Assembly: GCF_001718795.1 (NCBI RefSeq)
Contig: NZ_CP013438.1
Location: forward strand, 1,302,001 to 1,366,000
DNA: 64,000 nt
Direction: 5' to 3'
Source: Burkholderia latens
GTDB lineage: Bacteria; Pseudomonadota; Gammaproteobacteria; Burkholderiales; Burkholderiaceae
Positions 25,830 through 34,305 of the stretch are shown here, in pieces. The notes below the pieces were generated by a model. The model was not told where the DNA came from. It did no database searches and was given only the letters and a program-made list of their open reading frames with translations. Each line of letters starts with the position of its first letter. The stretch's first letter is position 1. Position numbers and translations under genes: made by a program.

Positions 25830-27449
25830 TCAGACTTCCTTCTTCAGCGTGTCTGACATCCGCAGCGCGAGCGCCGCGATCGTCAGCGTCACGTTTACCG
25901 TACCGACGGTCGGCATCGTCGAGCTGCTCGAGATGAACAGGTTTGGATGGTCGAACGTGCGGCAGTCCTTGTCGACGACGGAGTCGCGCGCATCCGCGCC
26001 CATGATCGTCGAGCCCGTGATGTGGTTGTTCGGCGCGAACTCGTCGTTGAACACCACGTCAGTGCCGCCCAGCACCTTCGCGGCGGTCGCGTAGACCTCG
26101 CGCGTATGCACCGCGCCGCGTTTGACGTAGTCGTCGATCGCATACGTGATTTCCGGGCGCGGAATGCCGATCGCGTCGGTGGCCGTCTTGCTCGGCACGA
26201 TGCGGTTTTCGGGTTGCGGCAGGATCTCGTGGAAGCAGTCGAACTGCACGTAGCGCGCGGAGCGGTCGCGGATCTGTGCGTCGAGCTCCTCCGGCTTCAT
26301 CAGCTTGCCGGCCTTGAAGATCTTCTGCGTCTCCTGGTTGATGCGCGACATGTTCGACAGGTGGATTTTCTTCGCCGCTTCGGTCGCGCGGAACGGCCCG
26401 TCGCGAAAGCCGATCAGCGACGTCATTTCCTGCGGGCCGCGGCCCGGCCACAGCTTCTCGCTCGCGTAGAACGACACGCCCGTGCCCGGGTGATCCATCA
26501 GGTTGCGCCCGACCATGTCGGAGCTGTTCGCGACGCCGTTCGGGAAATCGCGATTCGCGGACATCAGCAGGATCTTCGGCGTCTCGATGCCGTTCGCCGC
26601 CACCACGAAATACTTGCCTTCGACCCGGTGGTCTGCGCCCGTCTTGTCCTTGTAGATCGCGGCGACGATCCGCTTGTCCGGCCCTGTCTCGAGCTTGTAG
26701 ACGACCGCGCTGTCGATCAGTTTCGCGCCCGCCTGCTCGGCCTTCTGCACGTGCACGATGCCGTTGTACATCGCGCCGATCGGGCAGATCGGCATGCAAT
26801 TGTTGTTCCCGCAACAGGTCGGCCGCCCGTCATACGGACGGCTGTTGCGCGCGACCGGTTCGGTCACCACGTGGAACTTCGGGTCATAGCCGTTGAGCGC
26901 GCTCTTGATCGTCTGCTCGTTGAACGACAGCGGCAGCGGCGGCATCGGGTAAGGCTGCTTGCGCGGCGAGTACAGATCCTCTTCGGGACCCGGCCCCCAC
27001 ACGCCGAGCTCTTCCTCGGCGCGCTGGTAGTAATGCTCGAGGTCGTCGTACTGGATCGGCCAGTCGCGGCCGACGCCGTACACGGTCTTCATCTTGAAGT
27101 CGTTCGGGATGAAGCGCCACGCAGACGCGGCCCAGTGCCACGTCGTGCCGCCCACCGCGCGGATGTACTGCGAGTTGAACTTGTGCTCGCCCTTCAGGAT
27201 CAGGTAGTCGTTCGGCGGGCCGTATTCCGGATGCGGCGCCCACGGGCTCGACGGGTACGGCGCCATGAAGTCCGTCTTGTCGGGCTGATTGCGAAAGCGC
27301 TCGACAATTTCGCCGCGCCGCATGCGCGGGCCGGCCTCCAGCAGGATCACCGACTTGCCGGCCATCGCCAGCTGGTGCGCAACGATCGCGCCTGCGACAC
27401 CGGACCCGACGACCACGACGTCGGCTTTTTGCGTATCGGTATCGGCCAT
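25830..27449 (-). CDS. FAD-dependent glucose dehydrogenase, catalytic (alpha) subunit, GMC family
   Basis: 539 residues, exactly the length I recall for the B. cepacia enzyme. It oxidises D-glucose (C1, to gluconolactone) at the periplasmic face. The FAD-binding motif G-S-G-V-A-G-A-I-V lies near the N-terminus. A cysteine cluster C-C-G-N-N-N-C-M-P-I-C (C212, C213, C218, C222) binds the 3Fe-4S centre, and the active-site pair N475-H476 is in F-A-P-N-N-H-I-T-G-S. No signal peptide of its own; it is exported with the Tat-bearing gamma subunit, whose stop overlaps its ATG by one base. Identity with the known enzyme is from memory of its sequence, not from a search. Confidence 0.95.
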   Translation of the reverse strand: MADTDTQKADVVVVGSGVAGAIVAHQLAMAGKSVILLEAGPRMRRGEIVERFRNQPDKTDFMAPYPSSPWAPHPEYGPPNDYLILKGEHKFNSQYIRAVGGTTWHWAASAWRFIPNDFKMKTVYGVGRDWPIQYDDLEHYYQRAEEELGVWGPGPEEDLYSPRKQPYPMPPLPLSFNEQTIKSALNGYDPKFHVVTEPVARNSRPYDGRPTCCGNNNCMPICPIGAMYNGIVHVQKAEQAGAKLIDSAVVYKLETGPDKRIVAAIYKDKTGADHRVEGKYFVVAANGIETPKILLMSANRDFPNGVANSSDMVGRNLMDHPGTGVSFYASEKLWPGRGPQEMTSLIGFRDGPFRATEAAKKIHLSNMSRINQETQKIFKAGKLMKPEELDAQIRDRSARYVQFDCFHEILPQPENRIVPSKTATDAIGIPRPEITYAIDDYVKRGAVHTREVYATAAKVLGGTDVVFNDEFAPNNHITGSTIMGADARDSVVDKDCRTFDHPNLFISSSSTMPTVGTVNVTLTIAALALRMSDTLKKEV

Positions 27450-27955
27450 CAGGCTTGCCTCTCGATCGGTTTTTCGGCCCAGAAGCCGGGTTTGTTCGGG
27501 CAATACGACGGAATCACGAGCGTATCGGACACGACGCTGAACATTAATGCTTCTTCGTAGGCAATCACGACGTTGTCGACGATGCCGAGATACCACGCGC
27601 CGAGTGTCGACAGCGCGGCGGCTTCCTGATCGGGCGTCAACGAGCCGGACGCAAGCGCGCCCGCAAGTTGCGACAGCGCGTCGGCGGTTTTGAACGAGCC
27701 CTTCTGCAACGCTTGCAGGTAGCGTTCGCCGAGCACGCGGCTCAGCCCTTTCTTGCCTGTCAGTGCTTCGGAGAGCGTCATGAACGCGTCGATCGGCGCG
27801 GTGCCGGGGCTGTCGGCCAGGGCCCGCAACGCCAGCGAGCCGGTGAGACTCGCCGCCGTCAGCGCCAGTGCGCCCTGCAGCCATTGACGCCGCGTGATGC
27901 CTGTTGCGGCTGCGTCGCTATCGCGACGCGAGTGGGGGGTGTTGTCGTTGTGCAT
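27449..27955 (-). CDS. FAD glucose dehydrogenase, small (gamma) subunit with Tat signal
   Basis: 168 residues. The N-terminus carries a twin-arginine signal (I-T-R-R-Q-W-L-Q-G-A-L-A-L-T-A-A-S), so this subunit acts as the hitch-hiker chaperone that carries the folded alpha subunit to the periplasm. The mature part belongs to the gluconate 2-dehydrogenase subunit 3 family (F-M-T-L-S-E-A-L-T-G, A-W-Y-L-G, and P-S-Y-C-P-N-K-P-G-F-W-A-E-K-P at the end). It is the first gene of the operon; its TGA overlaps the alpha ATG. The A2M gene starts divergently 304 bp away. Confidence 0.93.
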   Translation of the reverse strand: MHNDNTPHSRRDSDAAATGITRRQWLQGALALTAASLTGSLALRALADSPGTAPIDAFMTLSEALTGKKGLSRVLGERYLQALQKGSFKTADALSQLAGALASGSLTPDQEAAALSTLGAWYLGIVDNVVIAYEEALMFSVVSDTLVIPSYCPNKPGFWAEKPIERQA

Positions 27956-28259
27956 GTTTCCTTCTCTCGAACACCGGATTCGGGAAAACCACGCTTGATA
28001 TTTCTCAAACTATCGCGCGGCCCTGCAATGTACGCGCACAAACCGGATCGGACAATGCTTTTATAGTCCATTAAATGTTCCGCAATCCGAGACAATCGAC
28101 ATTTCGCTTCATCTTTGTGTCGTCGACGCGACAATTCTGCAACGGGATGCCGGTGTGTCGCAACCCGACGACACGCAACCTTCGGCCATTCGCTCGCATG
28201 CGCGTCGGTTAGAATCGCGTGCAATCAAACAGAAAGCTTCCCTCCGAGGGCATCGAGCG
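27956..28259. other. 304-bp divergent intergenic region (GDH operon / A2M)
   Basis: Contains the promoters of both the glucose dehydrogenase operon (minus) and the alpha-2-macroglobulin gene (plus). It is AT-richer between 27990 and 28130. TATA-like hexamers occur on both strands (around 28062-28075), but none has a convincing -35, and I see no clear operator. The A2M frame stays open upstream to 28155, without coding character. Confidence 0.45.
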
Positions 28260-31200
28260 ATGAAGCAGCACGACAAACACAACAACACGCGTTCAATCCA
28301 CCACACCACACGGCTGCTCTTGCGCATCGGCGCGGTGGCCGCGCTCGGGGCCGCCACCGCGCTGTCGCTGCACGCGGGCGCGGCGCGCACCGTGAGCGTG
28401 TCGCCGCAAGGCACCGTCACCGAAGTCCGGCAGAGCGTCGTCAAATTCGACGAGGCAATGGTCGCATTCGGGTCGGCATCCGCGCCGAACCCGGCGCGTC
28501 TGACCTGCAACGATTCCGCTGCCGCACGCGGCCAGGGGCGCTGGCTCGACGACAAGACGTGGGTGTACGACTTCGAGAACGACCTGCCGCCGGGCGTGCG
28601 TTGCTCGGTCGCGCTCAACGACACGCTGCGCTCGGTCGCCGGCAATGCGGTCAGCGGCCCGCGCCGCTTCACGTTTCAGACTGGCGGCCCGTTCCCGGTC
28701 ACGGTGCGTCCCGGCTCGCGCGAGATCGAGGAACGCCAGGTTTTCGTGCTGAAGCTGAACGGCCCGGCCGAGCCGCGTTCGGCGCTCGCGAACATCTGGT
28801 GCGAGGCGGCCGGGATTGGCAACCGCATCCCGGTCACCGCCGCCGACGACGCGACGCGCAACGCGCTGCTCGATCACTTCGGGCTGAAGAAGGACTCCGC
28901 GCGCGTGCTGACGCTGTCGTGCGCGCAGGCTCTTCCTGCAAGCGCGAAGATGCAGCTCGTGTACGGCAAGGGCGTCGCGAGCCCGAGCGGCATCGCGAAC
29001 GACACCGAGCGCCGCTTCGACTTCACCGTGCGCGCGCCGTTCGCCGCGAGTTTCTCGTGCGAGCGCGAGAACGCGAAGGCGCCGTGCACGCCGCTGCGCC
29101 CGCTGACGCTGTCGTTCAATGCGCCGATCTCGCGCAAGAACGCCGAAGCGATCAAGCTGCGCGGCCCCGACGGTTCGCTTTCGCCGGCATTCGCGGCCGA
29201 CGACCACAGCGACGAAGTGACGACCGTCAAGTTCGATGCGCCGCTGCCCGCACAGGCGAATCTGACGATCGAGCTGCCGTCGGGCCTGCGCGACGTGACC
29301 GACCGCTCGCTGTCGAACGCCGACCTGTTCCCGCTCGCGACGCGCACCGCGCCGATGCCGCCGCTTGCAAAGTTCTCGTCCGGCACGTTCGGGATCGTCG
29401 AGCGCTTCGCCGAACCCGATACACCGGCGCTCGTGCCGGTCACGTTGCGCAACGTCGAAGCCGATCTGCACATTGCAGGCCTGAACGCGGGCGGCGCGCA
29501 ATTTTCGAACCTGAAGGTCGAGAACGACACTGCGATCCGTCAATGGATGCGAACCGTCGAGCGTTTCGACAACTGGTCGATGACGGCCGGCACGATCGAT
29601 GAGCGCATTCCGGGCCTGCTGCAACGCAAAGGCCAGCATCCGGTCTACGTGCCGCTCGAAGCCGGCGAGAAGATGCCGGCGCCGCAGAACCGCCGCATCG
29701 ACGTGCGCTCGCTGTCGCTGCTGACCGGCGAACCCGGTGTGCAGGCGCTGACGCTACCGAAAGCCGATCCGAAGGGCCTGCGCCCATTCGAGGTCGTCGG
29801 TGTGCCGATCGACAAGCCCGGCTTCTACGTGCTCGAACTCGCGTCGCCCGCGCTCGGCCGCTCGCTGCTCGCGAAACCGTCGAACATGTACGTGCGCACC
29901 GCCGTGCTCGTCACGAACCTCGGCGTGCACCTGAAGCAGGGGCGCGAGAACAACCTCGTGTGGGTCACGACGCTCGACAAGGGCAAGCCGGTGCCGAATG
30001 CGCAGATCCGCGTGTCCGATTGCAACGGCGATGAAATTGCGTCCGGCAAGACCGACGCGCAGGGGCTGCTCACCATCGACGGGGCCTTCGAGCCGAAGCA
30101 CGAATGCAGCCAGACGGAGCGCTTCGACGACTATTTCGTGTCGGCGCGCGTGGACGATCCGAAGACGGGCCCGGACATGGCGTTCGTCAGTTCGAACTGG
30201 AACCGCGGGATCGAGTCGTGGCGCTTCAACGTGCCGACCGACACCGACAGCGCACCGACCGTGCGGGCACACACCGTATTCGACCGCACGCTGCTGCGCG
30301 CCGGCGAAACCGTTTCGATGAAGCACTTCCTGCGCACCGAGACGCTGCAGAGCCTCGCGTTCCCCGCGCAATTTCCGGCGCGCGTGACGATCCGTCATCT
30401 CGGCTCCGACCAGACGTACAAGCTGCCGCTTGCGTGGTCCGCCGACCACAGCGCGGATACGCAGTTCACGCTGCCGCCGGCGGCCAGGCTCGGCGAATAC
30501 AGCGTCACGCTCGAAGGCGGCCCGGACGATGCGCCGACCGCGAGTTACTACAGCGGCAGCTTCCGCGTCGAAGCGTTCCGCCTGCCGGTGCTCAAGGGGA
30601 CGATCAGCGCGCGCGACGCGCAGAAGAGCCCGCTTGTCGCGGTCAAGGAAGCGCCGCTCGCGGTGCAGATCGACTACGTGTCGGGCGGCGGCGCGTCGAA
30701 TCTGCCGGTGCAGGTATCGGCGCTGATGAAGTGGGCGTCGCCGCCGTTCGCGGATCGCTTCGAGGACTTCAGCTTCACGCCGTATCGTCCCGAGCGCAGC
30801 GACGGAAACGCCGACGACGATGCGCAGGACGGCGACAACGCGTCGGCCGCGAACAACGATCCGGACGCGACGAAGTTGATCGCTGACAAGCTGCCGCTGA
30901 CGCTCGACCGCAACGGCGCGGGTTCGGTCACGCTCAAGGGCCTGCCCGACGTCGACGCGCCGAAACGCATCGCGCTCGAGGCGACGTTCGCCGACCCGAA
31001 CGGCGAAGTACAGACGATTCGCGGCGACACGATCCTGTGGCCGGCCGCGGTGGTCGCGGGCATCAAGGCAGGCCGCTGGGTCTCGGTCGGCCAGCGCGTG
31101 CCGGTGCAGGCGCTCGCGCTCGACCTGCAGGGCAAGCCGCGCGCATCGGTCGCGATCGAGATCAAGGGCGTCGCGCACATCACGACGTCGTCGCGCAAGC

Positions 31201-34200
31201 GGATGGTCGGCGGCTTCTACGCGTACGACAACAAGAGCGACACGCGCGACCTCGGCGTGCTGTGCTCGGGCAAGACCGACGACAAGGGCCGCATGGCGTG
31301 CGACGCGACGCTCGAACAGGCCGGCAACGTACAGCTGATCGCGGTCGCGAAGGACGGCGACGGCCGCACGTCGAACGCGTCGACGTCGGTATGGGTCACG
31401 CGCGAGGACGAACTCTGGTTCGGCGGCGACAACACCGACCGGATCGACGTGATTCCGGAGAAGACGTCCTACGAACCGGGCGAGACGGCCCGCTTCCAGG
31501 TGCGCATGCCGTTCCGCTACGCGACCGCGCTCGTCGCGGTCGAGCGCGGCGGCGTGATGGAAACGCACGTGGTGCAACTGAACGGCAAGAACCCGACCGT
31601 CGACCTGAAAGTCGGCGAATCGTGGGGGCCGAACGTATACGTGTCGGTGCTCGCGCTGCGCGGCCGTATTCGCGAAGTGCCGTGGTATTCGTTCTTCACG
31701 TGGGGATGGAAGGCGCCGGTCGAATGGGCGCGCGCGTTCTGGCGCGAAGGCCGCCACTACGAAGCGCCGACCGCGTTCGTCGACCTGTCCAAGCCCGCGT
31801 TCCGCTACGGACTGGGCGAGATCAAGGTCGGCACCGGCGTGCACCGTCTCGGCGTGACCGTAACGACCGACGCGACGCGCTACACGGTGCGCAGCAAGGC
31901 GCAGGCGCACGTCAAGGTCACGCTGCCGAACGGGCAGCCCGCCCCCGCTGGCACGCAGATCGCGGTCGCGGCCGTCGACGAGGCGCTGCTCGAACTCATG
32001 CCGAACAACAGCTGGGACCTGCTCGACGCCATGCTGCAGCGGCGCGCGTACGGCGTCGAGACGGCCACCGCGCAGATGGAAATCGTGGGCCGCCGTCACT
32101 TCGGCCGCAAGGCCGTGCCGGCGGGCGGCGGCGGCGGCAGCGCGCCGACGCGCGAGCTGTTTGACACGCTGCTGCTGTGGAACCCGCGCGTGACGCTCGA
32201 CGCGAACGGCAGTGCGACCGTCGAGGTGCCGCTGAACGACGCGCTCACGCGCTTCCGGATTGTCGCGATCGCGGCGGTGGGCGCCGACCGCTTCGGCACG
32301 GGCAGCACGTCGATCCGCAGCACGCAGGATCTGCAGCTGATCTCCGGCTTGCCGCCGCTCGTGCGCGAAGGCGACGCGTTCCGCGCGCAGGTCACCCTGC
32401 GCAACACGACCGAGCGTGCGATGCAGGTCGTCGTGACGCCACACGTAACGGGCGTCGACGTCGCGCCGCAATCCGTGTCGCTCGCAGCCAATGCGGCGGC
32501 CGAGGTCGCATGGACGATCACCGTGCCCGAGCAGGCGCTCGACGCCGGCGGCGCGCTGAACTGGCGCATCGACGCGGCGGAGCAAGGCGGCAAGCGCGCG
32601 TCCGACGCACTGGCCGTCACGCAAAAGGTCGTGCCCGCGCTGCCGGTGACCGTGCAGCAGGCGACGCTCGCCCAGGTCGACGGCACGCTTACGGTGCCCG
32701 TCGCCGCGCCGGCCGGCGCCGTCAACAACGCGCAGGGGATGCCGCGCGGCGGGATTGCCGTGTCGCTGCAGTCGAAGCTCGCGGAGGGGCTGCCCGGCGT
32801 GCGGCGCTGGTTCGAGCGCTATCCGTACCGCTGCCTCGAACAGCAGACGTCGCGCGCGATCGGCCTGCACGATGCCGCGCAATGGCAGGCGCTGGTCGCC
32901 CGCATGCCCGTGTATCTCGACAGCGACGGCCTCGCGAACTACTTCCCGCCGTCGTCCGATGATGCGCACTACGGCAGCCCGACACTGTCGTCGTATCTGC
33001 TCGTCGTATCGGACGAAGCGAGCCGGCTCGACCCGCGTTTCGCGCTGCCGGAAGACGTGCGCACGCGGCTCGAAGCGGGGCTCGCGCGCTTCATCGACGG
33101 CCGCATCGAGCGCAACGCATGGGCGCCGCGCCAGGACCGCGATCTGCGCAAGCTCGCCGCGATCGAGGCGCTGTCGCGTTACGGCGCCGCGCAAGGCCGG
33201 ATGCTCGGCTCGATCGAGATCGCGCCGAACCAGTGGCCGACGTCGGCGGTCATCGACTATCACGCGATTCTCACGCGCGTGAAGGACATCCCGCAGCGCG
33301 ACGAGAAGCGCGCGCAGGTCGAGCAGATCCTGCGTGCGCGCCTCACATACCAGGGCACGCAACTGGTGTTCTCGACCGCGCGCGACGACGACCTGTGGTG
33401 GTTGATGACGAGCAACGAAACCAACGCCGCGCGTCTCGCGCTGGAGTTCGCCGGCGACCCGGCGTGGAAGGACGAGATGCCGCGCGTCGCGACCGGTCTG
33501 CTCGCGCTGCAACGCCAGGGCGCATGGCAGACGACGACGTCGAATGCACTCGGCCAGCTCGCGATCGAGCGATTCTCGCGCACTTACGAGAGCACGCCCG
33601 TCGCCGGCACGACGAAGGTCGCGCTCGGCAGCAACGAGCGCGCGATCTCGTGGTCGCAAGCCCCTGCTGCGGCCGCCGACACGCCCGCGTCGGCCACCGC
33701 CGCGACCCGCACCTCCGCCGCGCGCAGTGTGCTGATGCCGTGGCCGCGCGCTGCGCAAGCGGCGGCGACGCTGTCCGTCACGCAGGACGGCACGGGCCGC
33801 CCGTGGGCGACCGTCGAAAGCCTCGCCGCCGTGCCGCTGCGCGCGCCGTTCGCGGCCGGCTACCGGATCGCGAAAACCGTCACGCCCGTGTCGCCTGCGG
33901 TCGGCGGTGTGTTGACGCGCGGCGACGTCGTGCGCGTGCGTCTCGACATCGATGCGCAGAGCGACATGACGTGGGTCGTCGTCAACGATCCGATTCCGTC
34001 CGGCGCGACGATCCTCGGCTCGGGCCTCGGCCGCGACTCCGAGGCCGCGACGCAGGGCGAGAAATCGCCGGACGGTGCATGGCCGGCGTTCATCGAGCGC
34101 GATTTCGACGGCTACCGCGCGTATTACGACTATCTGCCGAAGGGCAAATTCTCGGTCGAGTACACGGTGCGGCTGAACAACGTCGGCACGTTCGGGCTGC

Positions 34201-34295
34201 CACCGACGCGCGTCGAGGCGTTGTATGCGCCGTCCGTGTACGGGCTTTGGCCGAACCCGCCGATGACCGTGAAACCGGCCGACGCGGGCAAGTAA
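28260..34295 (+). CDS. Bacterial alpha-2-macroglobulin with thioester motif (YfhM-like)
   Basis: 2011 residues. Bacterial A2Ms trap attacking proteases in the periplasm: cleavage of a bait region exposes a thioester that links covalently to the protease. The thioester motif C-L-E-Q is at residues 1525-1528 (Y-P-Y-R-C-L-E-Q-Q-T-S-R). A candidate bait stretch is the Gly-rich segment near K-A-V-P-A-G-G-G-G-G-S-A-P-T-R-E-L. MG-like beta domains fill the first two thirds, and an alpha/alpha toroid surrounds the thioester. The signal sequence (R-L-L-L-R-I-G-A-V-A-A-L-G-A-A-T-A-L-S-L-H-A-G-A-A) has no lipobox cysteine, so unlike E. coli YfhM it should be soluble. PBP1C follows 10 bp later. Confidence 0.93.
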   Translation: MKQHDKHNNTRSIHHTTRLLLRIGAVAALGAATALSLHAGAARTVSVSPQGTVTEVRQSVVKFDEAMVAFGSASAPNPARLTCNDSAAARGQGRWLDDKTWVYDFENDLPPGVRCSVALNDTLRSVAGNAVSGPRRFTFQTGGPFPVTVRPGSREIEERQVFVLKLNGPAEPRSALANIWCEAAGIGNRIPVTAADDATRNALLDHFGLKKDSARVLTLSCAQALPASAKMQLVYGKGVASPSGIANDTERRFDFTVRAPFAASFSCERENAKAPCTPLRPLTLSFNAPISRKNAEAIKLRGPDGSLSPAFAADDHSDEVTTVKFDAPLPAQANLTIELPSGLRDVTDRSLSNADLFPLATRTAPMPPLAKFSSGTFGIVERFAEPDTPALVPVTLRNVEADLHIAGLNAGGAQFSNLKVENDTAIRQWMRTVERFDNWSMTAGTIDERIPGLLQRKGQHPVYVPLEAGEKMPAPQNRRIDVRSLSLLTGEPGVQALTLPKADPKGLRPFEVVGVPIDKPGFYVLELASPALGRSLLAKPSNMYVRTAVLVTNLGVHLKQGRENNLVWVTTLDKGKPVPNAQIRVSDCNGDEIASGKTDAQGLLTIDGAFEPKHECSQTERFDDYFVSARVDDPKTGPDMAFVSSNWNRGIESWRFNVPTDTDSAPTVRAHTVFDRTLLRAGETVSMKHFLRTETLQSLAFPAQFPARVTIRHLGSDQTYKLPLAWSADHSADTQFTLPPAARLGEYSVTLEGGPDDAPTASYYSGSFRVEAFRLPVLKGTISARDAQKSPLVAVKEAPLAVQIDYVSGGGASNLPVQVSALMKWASPPFADRFEDFSFTPYRPERSDGNADDDAQDGDNASAANNDPDATKLIADKLPLTLDRNGAGSVTLKGLPDVDAPKRIALEATFADPNGEVQTIRGDTILWPAAVVAGIKAGRWVSVGQRVPVQALALDLQGKPRASVAIEIKGVAHITTSSRKRMVGGFYAYDNKSDTRDLGVLCSGKTDDKGRMACDATLEQAGNVQLIAVAKDGDGRTSNASTSVWVTREDELWFGGDNTDRIDVIPEKTSYEPGETARFQVRMPFRYATALVAVERGGVMETHVVQLNGKNPTVDLKVGESWGPNVYVSVLALRGRIREVPWYSFFTWGWKAPVEWARAFWREGRHYEAPTAFVDLSKPAFRYGLGEIKVGTGVHRLGVTVTTDATRYTVRSKAQAHVKVTLPNGQPAPAGTQIAVAAVDEALLELMPNNSWDLLDAMLQRRAYGVETATAQMEIVGRRHFGRKAVPAGGGGGSAPTRELFDTLLLWNPRVTLDANGSATVEVPLNDALTRFRIVAIAAVGADRFGTGSTSIRSTQDLQLISGLPPLVREGDAFRAQVTLRNTTERAMQVVVTPHVTGVDVAPQSVSLAANAAAEVAWTITVPEQALDAGGALNWRIDAAEQGGKRASDALAVTQKVVPALPVTVQQATLAQVDGTLTVPVAAPAGAVNNAQGMPRGGIAVSLQSKLAEGLPGVRRWFERYPYRCLEQQTSRAIGLHDAAQWQALVARMPVYLDSDGLANYFPPSSDDAHYGSPTLSSYLLVVSDEASRLDPRFALPEDVRTRLEAGLARFIDGRIERNAWAPRQDRDLRKLAAIEALSRYGAAQGRMLGSIEIAPNQWPTSAVIDYHAILTRVKDIPQRDEKRAQVEQILRARLTYQGTQLVFSTARDDDLWWLMTSNETNAARLALEFAGDPAWKDEMPRVATGLLALQRQGAWQTTTSNALGQLAIERFSRTYESTPVAGTTKVALGSNERAISWSQAPAAAADTPASATAATRTSAARSVLMPWPRAAQAAATLSVTQDGTGRPWATVESLAAVPLRAPFAAGYRIAKTVTPVSPAVGGVLTRGDVVRVRLDIDAQSDMTWVVVNDPIPSGATILGSGLGRDSEAATQGEKSPDGAWPAFIERDFDGYRAYYDYLPKGKFSVEYTVRLNNVGTFGLPPTRVEALYAPSVYGLWPNPPMTVKPADAGK

Positions 34296-34305
34296 CGGGT
34301 ATGTG

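Noticed and set aside
29754..33758. A 1334-codon open frame on the minus strand, antisense to the alpha-2-macroglobulin gene
   Set aside because: It is Arg/Asp/His-rich with no domain, the opposite strand has an unmistakable A2M, and long antisense frames are expected in DNA with very high third-position GC.
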